A stretch of DNA of 64,000 bases from Craterostigma plantagineum (Eukaryota; Streptophyta; Magnoliopsida; Lamiales; Linderniaceae), in assembly GCA_027422505.1 (NCBI GenBank), contig JAPQWV010001053.1, positions 62,001 through 126,000 on the forward strand, written 5' to 3'. The translations under genes were made by a program, and so were the position numbers. Shown here one piece after another: positions 21,250 to 33,540 of this stretch. The notes beneath the pieces were generated by a model. The model did not search any database. It saw only the letters and a list, made by a program, of their open reading frames with translations, and was not told where the DNA came from. Each line of letters begins with the position of its first letter. The first letter of the stretch is position 1.

Positions 21250-23080
21250 CTGTTAGGGAGTGTACCCTCGAAATGTCATACGAGTACTAGGAATAAGTAT
21301 GGGGCGCACAATAATGTATAGGTCGATAGACCGTTTTAATGTATATACTGTCAAAATAAAGTATTGATATTACTTTCATTATAATAAAGGCATTATTATT
21401 TATTTATCGAATTTAAAGTCTATTTGGCATCTGGCAGTGCGATAAATAAATAACACCCGAATGTTTGAGTTGGACGTCTGATTGTCGTGGGAACGAGGGA
21501 GGAGACACCAGAAGGTCCTTAATCTCAGCATTAAATAAAAAGTCCGTAAGTCTAAGGATTCTAGGTGGGTGACTAGATATCCGAATATGACTTATCCATT
21601 AACGACCACATAATGTCGGTAGTGTCACCGATTACCTGAGAGGTTGTGGGTCGTGATGGAGATATCGTTGATCGGAGAGATCGCGTATTCGGACATTCGG
21701 CTCGTATTCGTCTCAATCACATGACTAGGATGTTGTCAGTGATTGAACGAATGACTATAGCAGCCTCAGACCGATAGGGTCATTGACGGATTTGCTTCCG
21801 CGATTTTGGTTTGTCGCTAATTGGCTAGGCTCGCAAGTGTTCGGAAATGGGACACGGGCCAGCGACGAAACGCAACTGACTTTACGGAGGTGATTGCCGG
21901 GCTTTGACTGCTATCGGGATTCACTGCCTATATTCATATAGGTTAACGTCCTATGAGGTAATCGAAGAACAACGATTATAAAGCCTTAGGCCGAAGCTTA
22001 GAAAGCTCGCTCGTATTAGATACGGAGCGGAGTTTAAAATAATCGGTTGGGTCTCGTGAGTTTAACATAATCGGTTAGGTCAGTGAGTTTGACATTTACA
22101 TGGCTCTCACCTAACCGGGACGCAAGTGAAAGGCGTAAGAAGTATTTAAATGTATACACTGTAGTCGGTTTGCCCGAATTTCGATTAGATCAAAATTCAT
22201 TCTCAACTGGAATCTGTCCGGTACCGCGGGATTGGCTAGGCAAATACCGGGACTCGCGGATTCCTCCCGTGCCAGTTGAGACGGACCTAGAGAGTCGCGC
22301 TTAAAAATGGTAATGAACTTGAACGAAACGGCGGGCTTTTCTATAGAACCTAACGAATGGGATTCGTTGAGGTAGTGGCATAGTTGATACGAGGTGTCGA
22401 CGATTTAGTTAAGTTTCGGTGACGGTCACGGGAATAATTAGGACTTGAGATTGTCTTATGTGTTTAATTAATTAATTAAACGAGGCTCGATTGTAATTAA
22501 AATAATTAGATTGGATTTAATTATTTTATTACTTAAAATTGAGGGACTAAATTGAGAATTTAGAAACGTCATGGGCTTAATTGAAAGTATGCATGTTGAC
22601 TTGGTCTTGGACATGTGTCAATTACATTTCATGCCACATTGGTTGAGGTGGCATATGAGTCATACTTTGAGAGCATGACAAGTGTTAAATAAAAAATAAT
22701 AAATGTCCTTAGTGGGATTTTACTACAAGCATGGAAATAAAAATAACATGCATAAGAGAGTTAAGAGAAGAGAGCTTGCTTCTTTAGAAAAGAATGAGAA
22801 AAGTAACGTGAGTTTTCTCTAAAAGAAAAGCACTTGGTCATTTTGCTCTCATCAACCAAAACTAGAAAATTAGAAAGTGTGTACTTGGTACTTCTTAAAG
22901 CCACGGGATCGTTCGACGAAGCCCGATGCCTGAACCGAGCTGAGTCTAGCCATTTGGAGCAGTCTCGGAGATTTGATCAAGGACATACCGGCGCGACAAT
23001 CTAGCTCGGAGGCCCAGGGAACCAGACGAGGCGCAACGACGTCCATCCGAGGTGAAATCACGTTCATCGACGGTATGTTT
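21250..23080 (+). repeat. Ty1/copia 5' LTR and leader (family X type)
   Basis: It starts TGTTAGGGAGTGTACCCTCG, parallel to TGTTAGGAATATGCCCTCG at 33542 after the copia RNase H. Both continue with alignable blocks (cgagggaggagacacca near 21500, cgagagaggaaggcacca near 33745). The middle (22075-22310) matches the LTR fragments at 5335-5545 and 46500-46690/61391. The two LTRs of this element are clearly diverged, so it is old. The LTR right end and the primer binding site were not found. Confidence 0.5.
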
Positions 23081-23447
23081 CGAACCCCACTGATTTGATT
23101 TTTCAAAAAATACCAAACGATATAGGAATGATTCGAAAGACCCCTCGTTGCGATCTTTGGAAAGTGTAAAATTAATCTAGAAAATTTGGTATTGATCTAA
23201 AATCATTTCGGTTGTCAAACTGTCAAAAGATGGCAGACTGCCGCTTTAGTCGAATTGATAATTTCGAACCACTGATTTGATTTTACGAAAAATACCAAAC
23301 GACATCGGAATGATTCGAAAGACCCCTCGTTGCGATCGTTGGGAAGTGTAGAATCAATCTAGAAAATGTGGTATCGATAGAAAATCGTTTCGGTCGCTAA
23401 ATAGTCGAAACACTGTCGGCTGCCGCTTTGTTCGAAGTAGTTTGGAA
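23081..23447. repeat. Tandem duplication, about 183 bp, two copies
   Basis: Copies start at about 23081 and 23265 (both cgaacc-actgatttgatttt). They share aaataccaaacga, gattcgaaagacccctcg, the ttgcgatc word and ctgccgcttt. By eye they differ at several percent of positions. They lie in the leader between the LTR and gag. Confidence 0.85.
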
Positions 23448-23853
23448 TGAAATTATTAATTCGAATAAATTTGTATTAAATTCGAATTTGAGAAGTTCGA
23501 ATTAAACGTGGTCTACTGAGGCTCAGGGCAGTATCTTGAGCCCTCGGGAGAAGTCGTAGGGCGCTGGGTCGAATTTATATGTTGAAAATAAAAATTCGGC
23601 ACCCTACGCCGCTCGGTTCAAAATGCGCTTCCGCTATCGCCACGTCGCGCTGTTCGGGGGCCGGCGTCGATTAATCAGGCCCACCCCAACATCAACGAGG
23701 TTTCCGAAACTCTTCTCGGGAGGATAATGTTTTCGAGAAAAATAGTGGGAGTCAAGCGAAACAAAAAGTCCTTGTTTGCAGTTGATGAATGATAAGATAA
23801 ACCTAATTAGATCTTTATTTTCTGCAACTTTACGTTTCTTTCTATTTACTGCG
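23448..23853. other. Copia leader, no gene seen
   Basis: Non-coding region before the gag frame. No primer binding site of the tggtatcagagc type was recognised. Confidence 0.4.
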
Positions 23854-24620
23854 ATGACAAACATTATTACTATGCTGCTTGAGAGAAACTGTTTAGTGGG
23901 ACCAAACTACGTGGACCGGCTCCGTAACCTGAGAATAGTCCCAGGTCTGGAGCCATTAACTTATGTCCTCGATTCCCCCGTACCGCAAGTCCCAGGGGCT
24001 GGTGCGAGTGACGAAGACCGAGCTGCGTATGCCAAGTGGCAGATTGACGAGCCAAAGGTCAAAGGCTATATACTTCTTTCCATGAGCAATGCGTTTTAGC
24101 GCACTCACGCGGAAATGGAAGTGGGCGCAATTTTGCTTCATTTGAAGGATCTTTTTGGCGAACATTCCAGGAGTGCTCGCTATTCCCTGGTGGAGCCACT
24201 ATTTCATTGCAAAATGGCTGAGGGTGCATCGGAGGGCATGTGCTCAAGATGATCGATTGGATTGAAAGACTCGAGGCACTGGACTTTATCATGGATAATG
24301 GGCTCTAGAATGATCTGATACTTCAGGCGCTCCCACCTTTCTTCAATTAGTTCATTGTGAACTTTAATCTGCAAAAGGCCGAGATGACATTGACTGGGTT
24401 GATGAACCAGTTGTCGGCGGCGCAGACTCAGATAAAGAAGGTGAAAGAGGAAGTTATTCTTGTCGTGAATGCTAAGGCTCGAGGGTCGAGTAGAAGAAAA
24501 AGTCGGACAGGGCCAAGAAGAATGTGTTCAAATGCGCCAAGCCGACGGACAAATGCCTTCACTGCAATGAGCTTGTCCATAGGAAGCTGGCGGATCGAGA
24601 GATCATGATCAACGTAGGAA
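23854..24620 (+). pseudogene. Ty1/copia gag
   Basis: ATG 23854 opens MTNIITMLLERNCLVGPNYV, then RNLRIVPGLEPLTYVLDSP and DEDRAAYAKW, the UBN2/Retrotran_gag type of copia gag. It stops at about 24097 and continues in shifted frames (HLKDLFGEHSRSARY near 24140; FNLQKAEMTLTGLMNQL at 24357). The nucleocapsid knuckle near 24548 reads C-LH-C-NELV-H-RKLA-D: the CCH part is kept and the last Cys is lost. Gag would package the element RNA. This copy cannot. Confidence 0.85.
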
Positions 24621-25101
24621 GCGGACATAGTACCGGCGACCAGCATTGGATCAAGAACTCTCGTTTTATCTACTAAAAGTAGTTTACTACTTTTTGAATG
24701 TTTAGTTTTGCCCAAGGGGCTTAAGAATATTGTTTCTATTCTCGTTTTGAGCAAAAACGGTTACGAGTTCCGTTTTAGACAATATATGCAATATTTATTT
24801 TGGAAATAATTGCGTCAGAAGTGCAAGTTTACTGAGGATTGTATTGTCTAAATGCCGAAGATAAAACAAAAACTGTGAATCAACACCAACAAACGAAAAC
24901 GGGAGTCGAACTCAAGACTGCTGTGGCATCGTCGACTCGGTCATGTGGAGAATAGAACATTCTCGAGTTCGAGAAAATCGGCGTTATAAAGCTGCATGGG
25001 TCTGATCCCTATCCGACTTGCGAATCTTGTATCCTTGAAAAGATGACCAAGTCGCCCTTCGCAGGGACTTTCACGAGAGCCGTGGAACTTCTCGGTTTAA
25101 T
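24621..25101 (+). pseudogene. Copia protease to gag-pre-integrase, heavily decayed
   Basis: No protease motif is legible. From about 24925 a WHRRLGHVENRT-type word is followed by IGVIKLHGSDPYPTCESC and MTKSPFAGTF, the gag-pre-integrase zinc segment just before the integrase core. Several frame changes are needed to read it. Confidence 0.6.
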
Positions 25102-25755
25102 CCGCACGGATGTTTGCGGACCGTTCGGGTTAGCGGCTCGCAGTCATTTCCTTTTTTTGATACCTTCAATGATGATCACTCTTGCTTCAGCAAGGTGTAT
25201 CTGATGAAGCACAATTCTGATACTTTTGAATGGTTCAAAGAGTACAAGGCTTTGGTGGAAAATCGTACTGGAAAGAGCATTAAAGTCGTTCGATCAGATC
25301 GAGGTGGCAAGTACATGAACCTCGAGTTTGACAAGTTCTTGAAAGAGAACGGGGTCATTTCACAGATGTCACTTTCCGAAACACCGCAGTTGAACGTTGT
25401 GTCCGAACCCAAAAATCGAACTCTGTTGGATAAGGTTCGATCTATGCTGAGCTATACACATCTGCCCATATAGTTATGGGGTCATGCCCTGTTGACAGCG
25501 GCACACATTCTCAATCGATGTCCTAGAAAGTCTGTCGATCGTATTCCGTATCAGTTATGGATAGGACGAAAACCGACCTTGAATCACAATAGAATTTGGG
25601 GTTGCCACGAATTCGTGAAAGGACGTTTTGTCGGGTATCCTGAGGATTCCATGGGATACAAGTTTTACTTCTACGATGATCAAAGAATCGTTGTAGCCCT
25701 TCAGACTGACTTTCTCGAAGAAGAGTTCATTCGAGAAGGTGGAGCGGGTCGCTAA
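25102..25755 (+). pseudogene. Ty1/copia integrase
   Basis: Integrase core motifs are IRTDVCGPF near 25099 (first Asp) and VVRSDRGGKYM near 25285 (second Asp), then NGVISQMSLSETPQLN, where the usual catalytic Glu region follows. After an amber stop at 25471 the frame resumes with LTAAHILNRCPRKSVDRIPYQLW and the C-terminal GRFVGYPEDSMGYKFY segment. Integrase would insert the cDNA. Stops and a small deletion before the C-terminal part inactivate it. Confidence 0.85.
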
Positions 25756-26019
25756 GTAAATCTTGGAGATCGTCAGAAGGGTTTTCACAGACTCTAGTAT
25801 CGGATGACATCGCCGAGACGCAGCCTGAGTTGCGCAAATCTGGTAGAGTATCTCGCCAGCCTGAGAGATACGGGAGGTCCATATCAAGCACGAGGTTGCT
25901 GTGATGAAGGGAACATCGGAGACGACCCCACTACTTAAGACTTGGCAATCAACGATAAAGACTCGGAGAAATGGCTTATAGCTATGCAAGCCGAAATGGA
26001 TTTTAGGCACGAAAACCAA

Positions 26020-26743
26020 GTCTGGACTCTAGTAGACCTCCCAGATGGCTTTAGACCAATTGGGTGTAACTGGATCTACAAGAGAAAGATTTGATCTGAC
26101 GGATTGGTTGACACATACAAAGCTAGGCTTGTGGAAAGGGTACAACAAAAAAGAGGGCATTGACTATGGAAGACTTTTTCCCCTGTCGCTATGAGGAAGT
26201 CCATTCGAACATTGCTTGCGATAGCTACACATAATGATTATGAGATCTGGTATATGGATGTGAAAACTGCGTTTCTAAATGGATACCTCAAGGAGAAAAT
26301 ATATATGGAGCAGCCCAAGGGTTTTACATCGCAAGGAGATGCTCATAAGGTGTGCAAACTGAACAAGTCCATTTATGGACTTGAACAAGCTTCCAGAAGC
26401 TGGAATCTTCGGTTCGATGAAGTGGTCAAGGGCCACGGATTCTTGAAGAATGAAGGCGAACCTTGCGTCTACAAGAAAAGCAGTGGGAGCAAATATCCTT
26501 CCTCGTATTGTACGTGGACGACATCCTTTTGATAGGAAATGATATTGGAATGCTCTCGATGGTGAAAGCGTTGGCTTTTGACTGAATTCTGCATAAAAGA
26601 CTTAAGAGAAGCTGCCTACATCTTGGATATTGGCCTTTATAGAGATCGGGCGAATCGTACGTTAGGACTCTCCCAGGCCCTTTACTTAGAGAATGTCCTG
26701 AAGCCATATAATATGGACAACTCTAAGAAAGGGTTCCTTCCTG
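26020..26743 (+). pseudogene. Ty1/copia reverse transcriptase, 5' part
   Basis: The order is copia-like: VDLPDGFRPIGCNWIYKRK (26030), FSPVAMRKSIRTLLAIA (26176), MDVKTAFLNGYLKEKIYMEQ (26254), LNKSIYGLEQASRSWN (26360), and the catalytic YVDDILLIGND box at about 26510 in a shifted frame. DLREAAYILDIGLYRDR and NSKKGFLPV follow and are then cut by LINE B at 26744. The remainder of the protein resumes at 32780. Confidence 0.88.
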
Positions 26744-26961
26744 TTCTAATCAAAAAATTGCTTCACACCTTCATTGTGTGCGATTTTCACACAGTAATCG
26801 TTTTTGAATTGAATCGCGCGCGCGTCCTTCCCGTTCGGCCATCGCCATTTCCGGCATAAACCTGAGGGTGATGGCCGGGTGGTCTCCATATAACGCGAGG
26901 TTGACGAGATTGTTGGGGATTTGTTGGGGTTTCACTGAAATTGAAGCCTAGGGTTTTACTG

Positions 26962-29026
26962 ATGACGTCTGAATCTGATGGGAGTCCGGCTGCTAATAGG
27001 CGGGTCATCATCATGCCGCCGATGACGACGGAAGGCGAGGGCGATGATACTCCAATAGCTACGGGGAGTTTGGGGGGAAGTGGGGCTGTGTCTGATCGTG
27101 TCCTAGGATCGCATCAGATCTATTTGAGTTCTGATCGGGACACGAACAGGCCGGCGGATGAATCTAATTTGATGGCGGCGAACCTAGGTTTCCAGATCTG
27201 AAGGCACTTATGGAGGCTTATCCGGCATTCGCGTCGTGCATTGATGAAGCGAGATTCCTTGATCTGATGAGCCGCGCGCATGGGCCGCGCCACGCTGGGG
27301 CGACGGCTGGGTTGGGTACGACGGTGACGGCGAGGAAGACTTCCTCTGTGGTGACGAATCAGCGACGTTCACCGCCGCAGGTGGGGACCACTCAGGTACC
27401 GCTAAAGGGCATCTTGAAGAATCCAATCCGGCCAAATCTGCGTGTTCCTTGGGGGCGACCGGGTACGCCGCCGCCGCGGATGCTGAAAGCTAGGCGCCTC
27501 GGTGACATGGGAAACACTAGTAACGACGAGGAAGTAGATGAAGAAATTATTGTTGATGCCGATGGGGAGACAGCTCATCACGGTGATTTATCTAGGGTTC
27601 AAACGACCCTGCCGACGCCTCCACAAACAAATATGATGACGGGATCGTCGGGGCAGACGGAAGTTAGGGTTTCAGTGCCAGCGCTGACAATGGGCCCTAG
27701 TGGGCCTGATGCAAAGGTGGTGGGTGAAAGGGATTCTGCGAAGACTGGGTTCTCCCCACGTGTTGGGTCGGTCTTCTCACGGCTCAGGCCTGTAGGGAAG
27801 GCCGCGGATGTCCCAAACATGCCGGCAACGTTCGCGGCTGCGTGCAAGGGAATAGGGCTGGCCCATCACGTACTATGACGTTATCGTATACACCGCCTTC
27901 TCTTGTTAATGGCATGGCCGTGGTTCGTGCGTCATGGGAGGTGGTGAGATGAGGTCGGGATCGTTGGAAGAACACCCTCGTGGGCTATTTTCTTGGTCGT
28001 AAGCCCTATTTCCCATTCGTCGAGCGTCACTTCAGATCTGTGGGGAATGGGCTTGCAGAGGTGCGGACCACCACCAATGTGTTCTTTTTGTTCAGATTTG
28101 AGTCGGATGAGGACCGCACCGAGGTCCTTGAAGGCGGGCCTTGGCTCATGCAAGGCCAGCCATTATTCCTGGAGCCATGGCGGCCTCGTATGTCGTTGGC
28201 GCGAAGGGAGCTGGTGGAGGTGCCATTGTGGGTGAAGTTATGGGATGTGCCATGCGATCTATGGATGCAAGAGGGTCTGGGGCTTGTCGCGAGTGCGGTG
28301 GGACGACCATTATATGCTAATGGAATCACGGCAACGGGGGAACGACTTGACTTTGCTCGCATCTGTGTAATGAAGCAGCTATCTGAGCCTTTCTTAGAGA
28401 CGATTAGTGTGGTGATCAAAGGTGACGAAGGGGAGGAGGACGTGGCTGTCCCGATAAGGGTGGAGTATGATTGAAAACCTTCGCAATGTGTTCACTGTAC
28501 ATCATGGGCGCACGGGGCACCCCACTGTCCGCGGAAACCGGAGAAGATGGTCGGGGCCCCGTCACCTAGGCGAGAAGCTGAGGGGCCAACATCTCAATCT
28601 ATCGCGCGACCTGCTAGTCCTAGAGACCATCGGGCAGCGACTAGGCAGCGTATGGGCCATGTCCCTAATAGGCCAGGGCCGCGATTTCCCAATGGCGGCC
28701 GCCATGGACAAGGAAGCCGAGTGACCCGGCAGCGGGATAGGGATGGTGGGCAACGGGTTCTATCAGGCCCTCAGAACGAATGGCAACAGGTGGGGGCAAG
28801 AGGAAAAGCCGTGTTGGTGAGGGCTGCTGCGGATAGCGAGGGCAGGCAACCTGGGTGATGGGTCGGGGATAGGGAGCACGTCTCGACCGCCAGACGACTT
28901 CGCTCTACTCTCTTTGGGGAGCAGAACCGATTCGATATACTCCGGGATATGTCTGAAGAAACTGACCATACTTCTCATACGAGCCCTAAAGCAAGTGCAG
29001 CCCGAAACGGGGTGCCTTTATGTTAG
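26962..29026 (+). pseudogene. LINE B ORF1 (DUF4283 and CCHC knuckle)
   Basis: It starts at ATG 26962 (MTSESDGSPAANRR). An N-terminal segment has DLKALMEAYPAFASCIDEARF, homologous to LINEs C, D and E, then GRPGTPPP-M. The DUF4283 RNA-binding region (27960-28470) reads VGYFLGRKPYFPFVERHFRS, FRFES, GGPWLMQGQPLFLEPW and VGRPLYANGIT. The knuckle C-VH-C-TSWA-H-GAPH-C lies near 28485-28526. The C-terminal NRFDILRDM ends in a TAG overlapping the ORF2 start (ATGTTAG, 29020-29026). Lesions: frameshifts near 27185 and 27880, a W-to-TGA stop at 28472 and a stop at 28856. The protein would coat LINE RNA. Confidence 0.88.
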
Positions 29027-32000
29027 CAGTGGGAGCTTGGAACGTGCGTGGTCTTAATAAGCAAGACCACCGGAGGGCGGTGAGGGAGTTGATTTCACGT
29101 GAGGGGCTGCGTATGATTGGACTTTTAGAGACACGGGTGGCGGTGTCTAATGCGGGGTTTATTTCAGGTGGACTTAGAGCTAATTGGCAGTGGTTTTTTG
29201 ACTATGATGATGGGCCTTCGTCGCGCATATGGGTTGGGTGAGATCCAACGGTCATGATGGTGGATGTCCTTGGGTTTTCAACCCAAGTTGTACGTTGTCG
29301 AATGGAGCTGGCCTTGACGGGGGAGGTCATTTTTGTGTCTTTTGCTTATGGGAAGTCTAGGAGGGAGGAGAGGCTGCCCTTATGGGAGGAACTGACTACT
29401 CTATCAGCAACTCGTGTGGCGGATGCATGGCTAGTCATGGGGGACTTCAATGCTATTTTACACACGGGTGAGGGACGTGGTGGTTCACCCTCTAGGCTGG
29501 ACATGGAGGAGTTTCAGCCGTTCTTGGTGGACGCTGATTTGATGACGATCCCTACACTTGGCCCGATTTTCACGTGGTATAATCAGCAGCGGGCAGATGC
29601 GGGGGTCTGGCGGCGACAGGATCGTATACTAGGAGGCAACCCTCGGTGGTTCGCCCAGTTTACGGATATCATTTGCAGGTGTGGCCTGCTTGCGACCTCA
29701 GACCACTCGCATGTGTTTTTGGGGGCTACTATGACGCGGCAGTATAAGGTGACTTTCCGCTTTGATAACTTTCTGACGAAGGACCCGGCCTTCTTTGGCA
29801 TTGTTCAGAAGGTATGGAATACTACTTTGTACGGCTATCCTATGTTTGTTTTGGTGCGGCGGCTGAAGATGTTGAAGCCTGCTTTGCTGGGGTTGCGACG
29901 AGCGAAGGGAGATTTGACGGCGAATGTCACAGAGGCAAAGCACTTCCTTGATATTGCACAGGAGTTTGCGTCACGGTTCCTGGCGCAGGACTCTTTTTAC
30001 GAGCTGGATGGACTGTGTCGGGCGCTATATGCCAAAGCGGTGGAGGTGGAGCAGTCAGCTTTATCGCAGCGGGCCAAGCTTGCATGGCTGAAGGATGGCG
30101 ACCAGTGCACATCCTACTTCTTTCGTAGGGTGGCCATGCGGCGATCTGCTAACCGCATCTGCGCCCTTGAGACGGCTACCGGCGATCTTCTCGAAGAACC
30201 GGATCAGGTAGAGGGCGAGCTGATTGGGTTCTACAAGGCCTTATTGGGCCAATCGGCCCACTCATTGTCGATCCTTCCTGCTGATGTTCGGAGAGCTGTG
30301 ACGCGTACGGTTTCCCCAGCAAACGTAGCCTCTATGATCACTATGGTGACTACCACGGAAGTCCGTGAGGCGGTTTTCTCTATGGGGGACGAGAAAGCCC
30401 TAGGACCTGACGGCTGTACGGTCGCGTTTTTTCGTGCTGCTTGGGGAATAGTGGGAGATGATGTGGTGAAGGCGGTCCGAGATTTCTTCGCAACAAGGAG
30501 ACTGCGGAAGGGACTGAACAGCACCCTCATCACATTGATACCCAAGCGAGATACACCTCGACGTGCAACGGATTTTAGACCCATATCATGTTGCAGCGTG
30601 ATTTACAAGGTGATATCTAAGATCTTGGCCAATCGCCTAAAGGGGCACCTCTCTACGTTGGTCCATGGCTCACAGACGGCTTTCATCCCAGGGCGACGAA
30701 TTAGCGATAACGTCTTACTGGCGCAGGAGCTGTGCCTTGGCTACAAGTCCAAGGGCCGCCCGCCTCGGGCTATGTTCAAGATTGACCTAGCCAAGGCGTA
30801 CGACAAGGTTGAGTGGGGTTTTCTGTTGTCCGTCCTTGAGACCATGGGGTTTCATCCTACTTACATTGGCTGGATCCGAGCATGCCTGACAACGACGGCG
30901 TTTTCGATTAACCTGAATGGCCAGGTGGTCGGGTTCTTCCCGGGCAAGAGGGGTCTTCGACAGGGGGACCCCATTTCTCCCTATCTCTTTACCCTGGTAA
31001 TGGAGGTACTCTATGGGCTGCTCAAGGCTTGTATTTTGGAGGAACTGCGATTCACATATCGCGCTGTGAGACGATGGGCTTGGTGTCATTGGCGTTTGCG
31101 GATGATCTTCTGCTCTTCAGCCATGCTGACACTGCTTCGGTTGGGTGTTGAAGAAGGTGTTGGATGAGTTTGCGCGCTTGTCAGGATTGCTCCCTAATCC
31201 AGACAAAAGTGAGATGTACCTCTCGAAGCGGGCTGAGGGATTGACGACACCAATTCAGGCGATCATGGGCTATCGAGTGGGCCAACTACCGGTGCGTTAC
31301 TTGGGAGTGCGTCTCATTACTACTAGACTGACGATTGGCGACTGTGCACCACTTCTCCAGAGAGTGGATCAGCGGTTGGGTGCATGGCTCAATCGCTCGT
31401 TATCTTATGCAGGACGACTACAGCTGGTTAAGTCGGTCTTCCAGGCACTTCACGCGTACTGGTCGGGTGTTTTCTTGTTGCCTAAAGGCGTTGTCCGCTC
31501 TTTGGAAACGCGCTTTAGGAAGTTTCTGTGGGGAGGCACTTCAGCTAAGGTGGCATGGGAGGTTTTATGCCTACCTGTAGCTGAGGGGGGATTGGGACTG
31601 CGCTCTATATCGGTTGACAACAAGGCCCTATTGCTTAAGCACTTATGGAGCGTACTTACCAGGACACCAGACTCGATTTGGGTCGAATGGCTCTATAGGA
31701 CGCGGCTGCACTCTCGCTCGCTATGGGACCTACGGGTCTCAGCGAATGATGCTTGGAGCTGGAGGAAGCTGATGCAATTGCGTCAGGTCATCAGATCTAT
31801 GATTACGTTTCGCTTTGGTGATGGCTCCACATTTTGGCTGTGGAAGGATCCCTGGATGTTGCCTACGTCGCTTTTGGAGAGATTCCCACGGGGCCCTATT
31901 GCGATGGGGCTGCCTCTCGACTCACGGCTGACTGCGGTCCTAATTGCGCAAGGGTGGAATTGGCCAGGGCAAGGGGCGGTGGAGTACCTTGAGATTAGCC

Positions 32001-32628
32001 AACTGCTGCCTTTTTAGCTCGTGGGGATCAGGATGGCGTACGGTGGACGGGATCACCGGATGGATCTATGACGACGGCTTTGGCCCGGGATGCCATGCGC
32101 TACAGGAGGGCCCCTGTACGTTGGGCGACCTTATTTGGCGGGCCATTGAAGGTACCACGCATGAGTTTATTTTATACTTGGGATTGCAGGATCGTCTCTC
32201 GACTAGGGACAAGCCTTGGATAGCTCAGCGGGCAGGAACTCCAGTTTGTGTCCTCTGCAAGGAGTTGCACTACGAGACAGCACAACACCTCTTCTTTGAT
32301 TGCCCCTTCTCCAGGCACTGTCTTCGGCTCCTGCGGCAACGGACTCGCTGGATCTGGCCGTATCGCGATTGGAAACTTGGTATTCGTTGGGCGGCTGCCC
32401 GTTGGCGTGGAAAGCATCTGATTCATGCCGCTAATCGCCACATTCTTGCTTCCCTTGTCTACCATATCTGGTAGGCAAGGAATAGAGGAAGGGACGGTCA
32501 CGACTCCACACAGGCTTGTGGGGGGTATTCTTGCCTTGGTTATCATGGGTATTAGTGGTACATCCACCAAATACGACCTGCATAGGGCGGCCATACGCAA
32601 GCTTTGGCGTGTGGCTTGGTATGATTAG
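29020..32628 (+). pseudogene. LINE B ORF2 (endonuclease, reverse transcriptase, zf-RVT)
   Basis: ATG 29020 begins MLAVGAWNVRGLNKQDH, an APE-type endonuclease start. A W-to-TGA stop at 29239 follows, then 637 open codons in the same frame: GDFNAI (29440), SDHSHVFL, LAWLKDGDQCTSYFF, and the RT motifs DFRPISCCSVIYK, FIPGRRI, MFKIDLAKAYDKVEW and GLRQGDPISPYLF. A frameshift near 31065 precedes the catalytic FADDLLLFSH (about 31093-31122). The rest is open to 32015 (CAPLLQRVDQRLGAWLNRSLSYAGR), then a shift into the zf-RVT domain (HEFILYLGLQDRLSTR, CVLC, HLFFDC) and the end AAIRKLWRVAW. With one stop and about three frameshifts, this is the least damaged 5'-to-3' ORF2 in the window. Confidence 0.92.
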
Positions 32629-32779
32629 TCTTGGATTGGTTGATTGGTTGATTGGTTATTGGTGGATTTATTAGTTGGTTTGTGCCTAGTAGTCTGTTAT
32701 TGGTTGATTGCGAAGTTCGTCTCCTGCTCATTTGTACATATTTTTCTGCTATATATATAAAGGGACATTACACCAAAAA

Positions 32780-33475
32780 AAAGGGTTCATTCCTGCCTAT
32801 GCGACATGGGATTCACCTTTCCAAGGCTATGAGCCCTCAAAGTGAGTTGGAGCGGAAAGAGATGAATGGGATTCCTATGGATCCGTAGTTGGTAGCTTGA
32901 TTACGCGATGCTTCGCACGTGACCTGACTTGCCGTACGCTGTGAGCATAGCCAGTCGGTTCCAGGCTGACCCTGGTAAGAAACATTAGAAAACAGTCAAG
33001 ACTACCCTCAAGTACCTCAGACGAACTAAGGATATGATGCTGGTCTATGCTGGTCTACGGATCAGACTTCCAGCCTGACGTGGACGACCAAAAATCCACT
33101 TCAGGATTCGTCTTTAAGCTCAACGGTGGAGCAATGTCTTGCAAAAGTTCCAAACAGAGCACTACTGCAGATTTCACCTACGAAGAGTATATAGCGCCCC
33201 AAAGGCAGCTAAGGAAGGTGTTGAAATGAGAAAGTTCTTGGAAGAACTTGTTGTCGTTTCTGTAGCAGATAGGCCATTGCCATTGTGGTGTGACAATACT
33301 GGCGCTATTGCTCAGTGGAAAGAACTGAGATCTTACAGCAGGTCCAAACATATAGAAAGAAAGTACCACGTGTTACGTGGATTCGTTGAGAATGGCTATA
33401 TAGCCGTTCAGATGATTGCGACCGCAGAAAACGTGGCCGATCCGTTCACCAAGCCTCTATCACAGCAGTGCTGAC
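32780..33475 (+). pseudogene. Ty1/copia RT end and RNase H, after LINE B
   Basis: This resumes the copia protein cut at 26743: FLPMRHGIHLSKAMSP (32797), then TLKYLRRTKDMMLVY (33008), DDQKSTSGFVFKLNGGAMSC, RKFLEELVVVS, LWCDNTGAIA and ERKYHVLRGFVE, ending ADPFTKPLSQQC at 33474. These are the RNase H Asp-containing segments and the usual C-terminus. A frame change lies near 33165. Then comes a purine-rich run (caagtgggaggttgt, 33526-33540), the expected polypurine tract next to the 3' LTR. Confidence 0.88.
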
Positions 33476-33540
33476 TAGACATCTCGAAAAGATGGGTATT
33501 AGATACTGCAGTGCATGGCATTGAGTGCAAGTGGGAGGTT

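Larger units (their letters stand above)
26744..32779 (+). mobile_element. LINE B: near-full-length L1-clade LINE (about 6.0 kb) inside copia RT
   Basis: Flanking duplication: AAAGGGTTCCTTCCTG at 26728-26743 and AAAGGGTTCATTCCTG at 32780-32795 (one mismatch), both from the copia KGFLP codons. Near the 5' end is TGTGTG-CGATTTT-CACACA (26775-26793), a perfect 6-bp inverted repeat also present at the very start of LINE C. ORF1 and ORF2 follow, then a 3' UTR with stem-loop CTAGTA-GTCTGT-TATTGG (32686-32703), TATATATATA and an A-tail. About 31 bp lie between the duplication and the hairpin that LINE C does not have. Few lesions in ORF2 make it one of the younger elements here. Confidence 0.93.
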
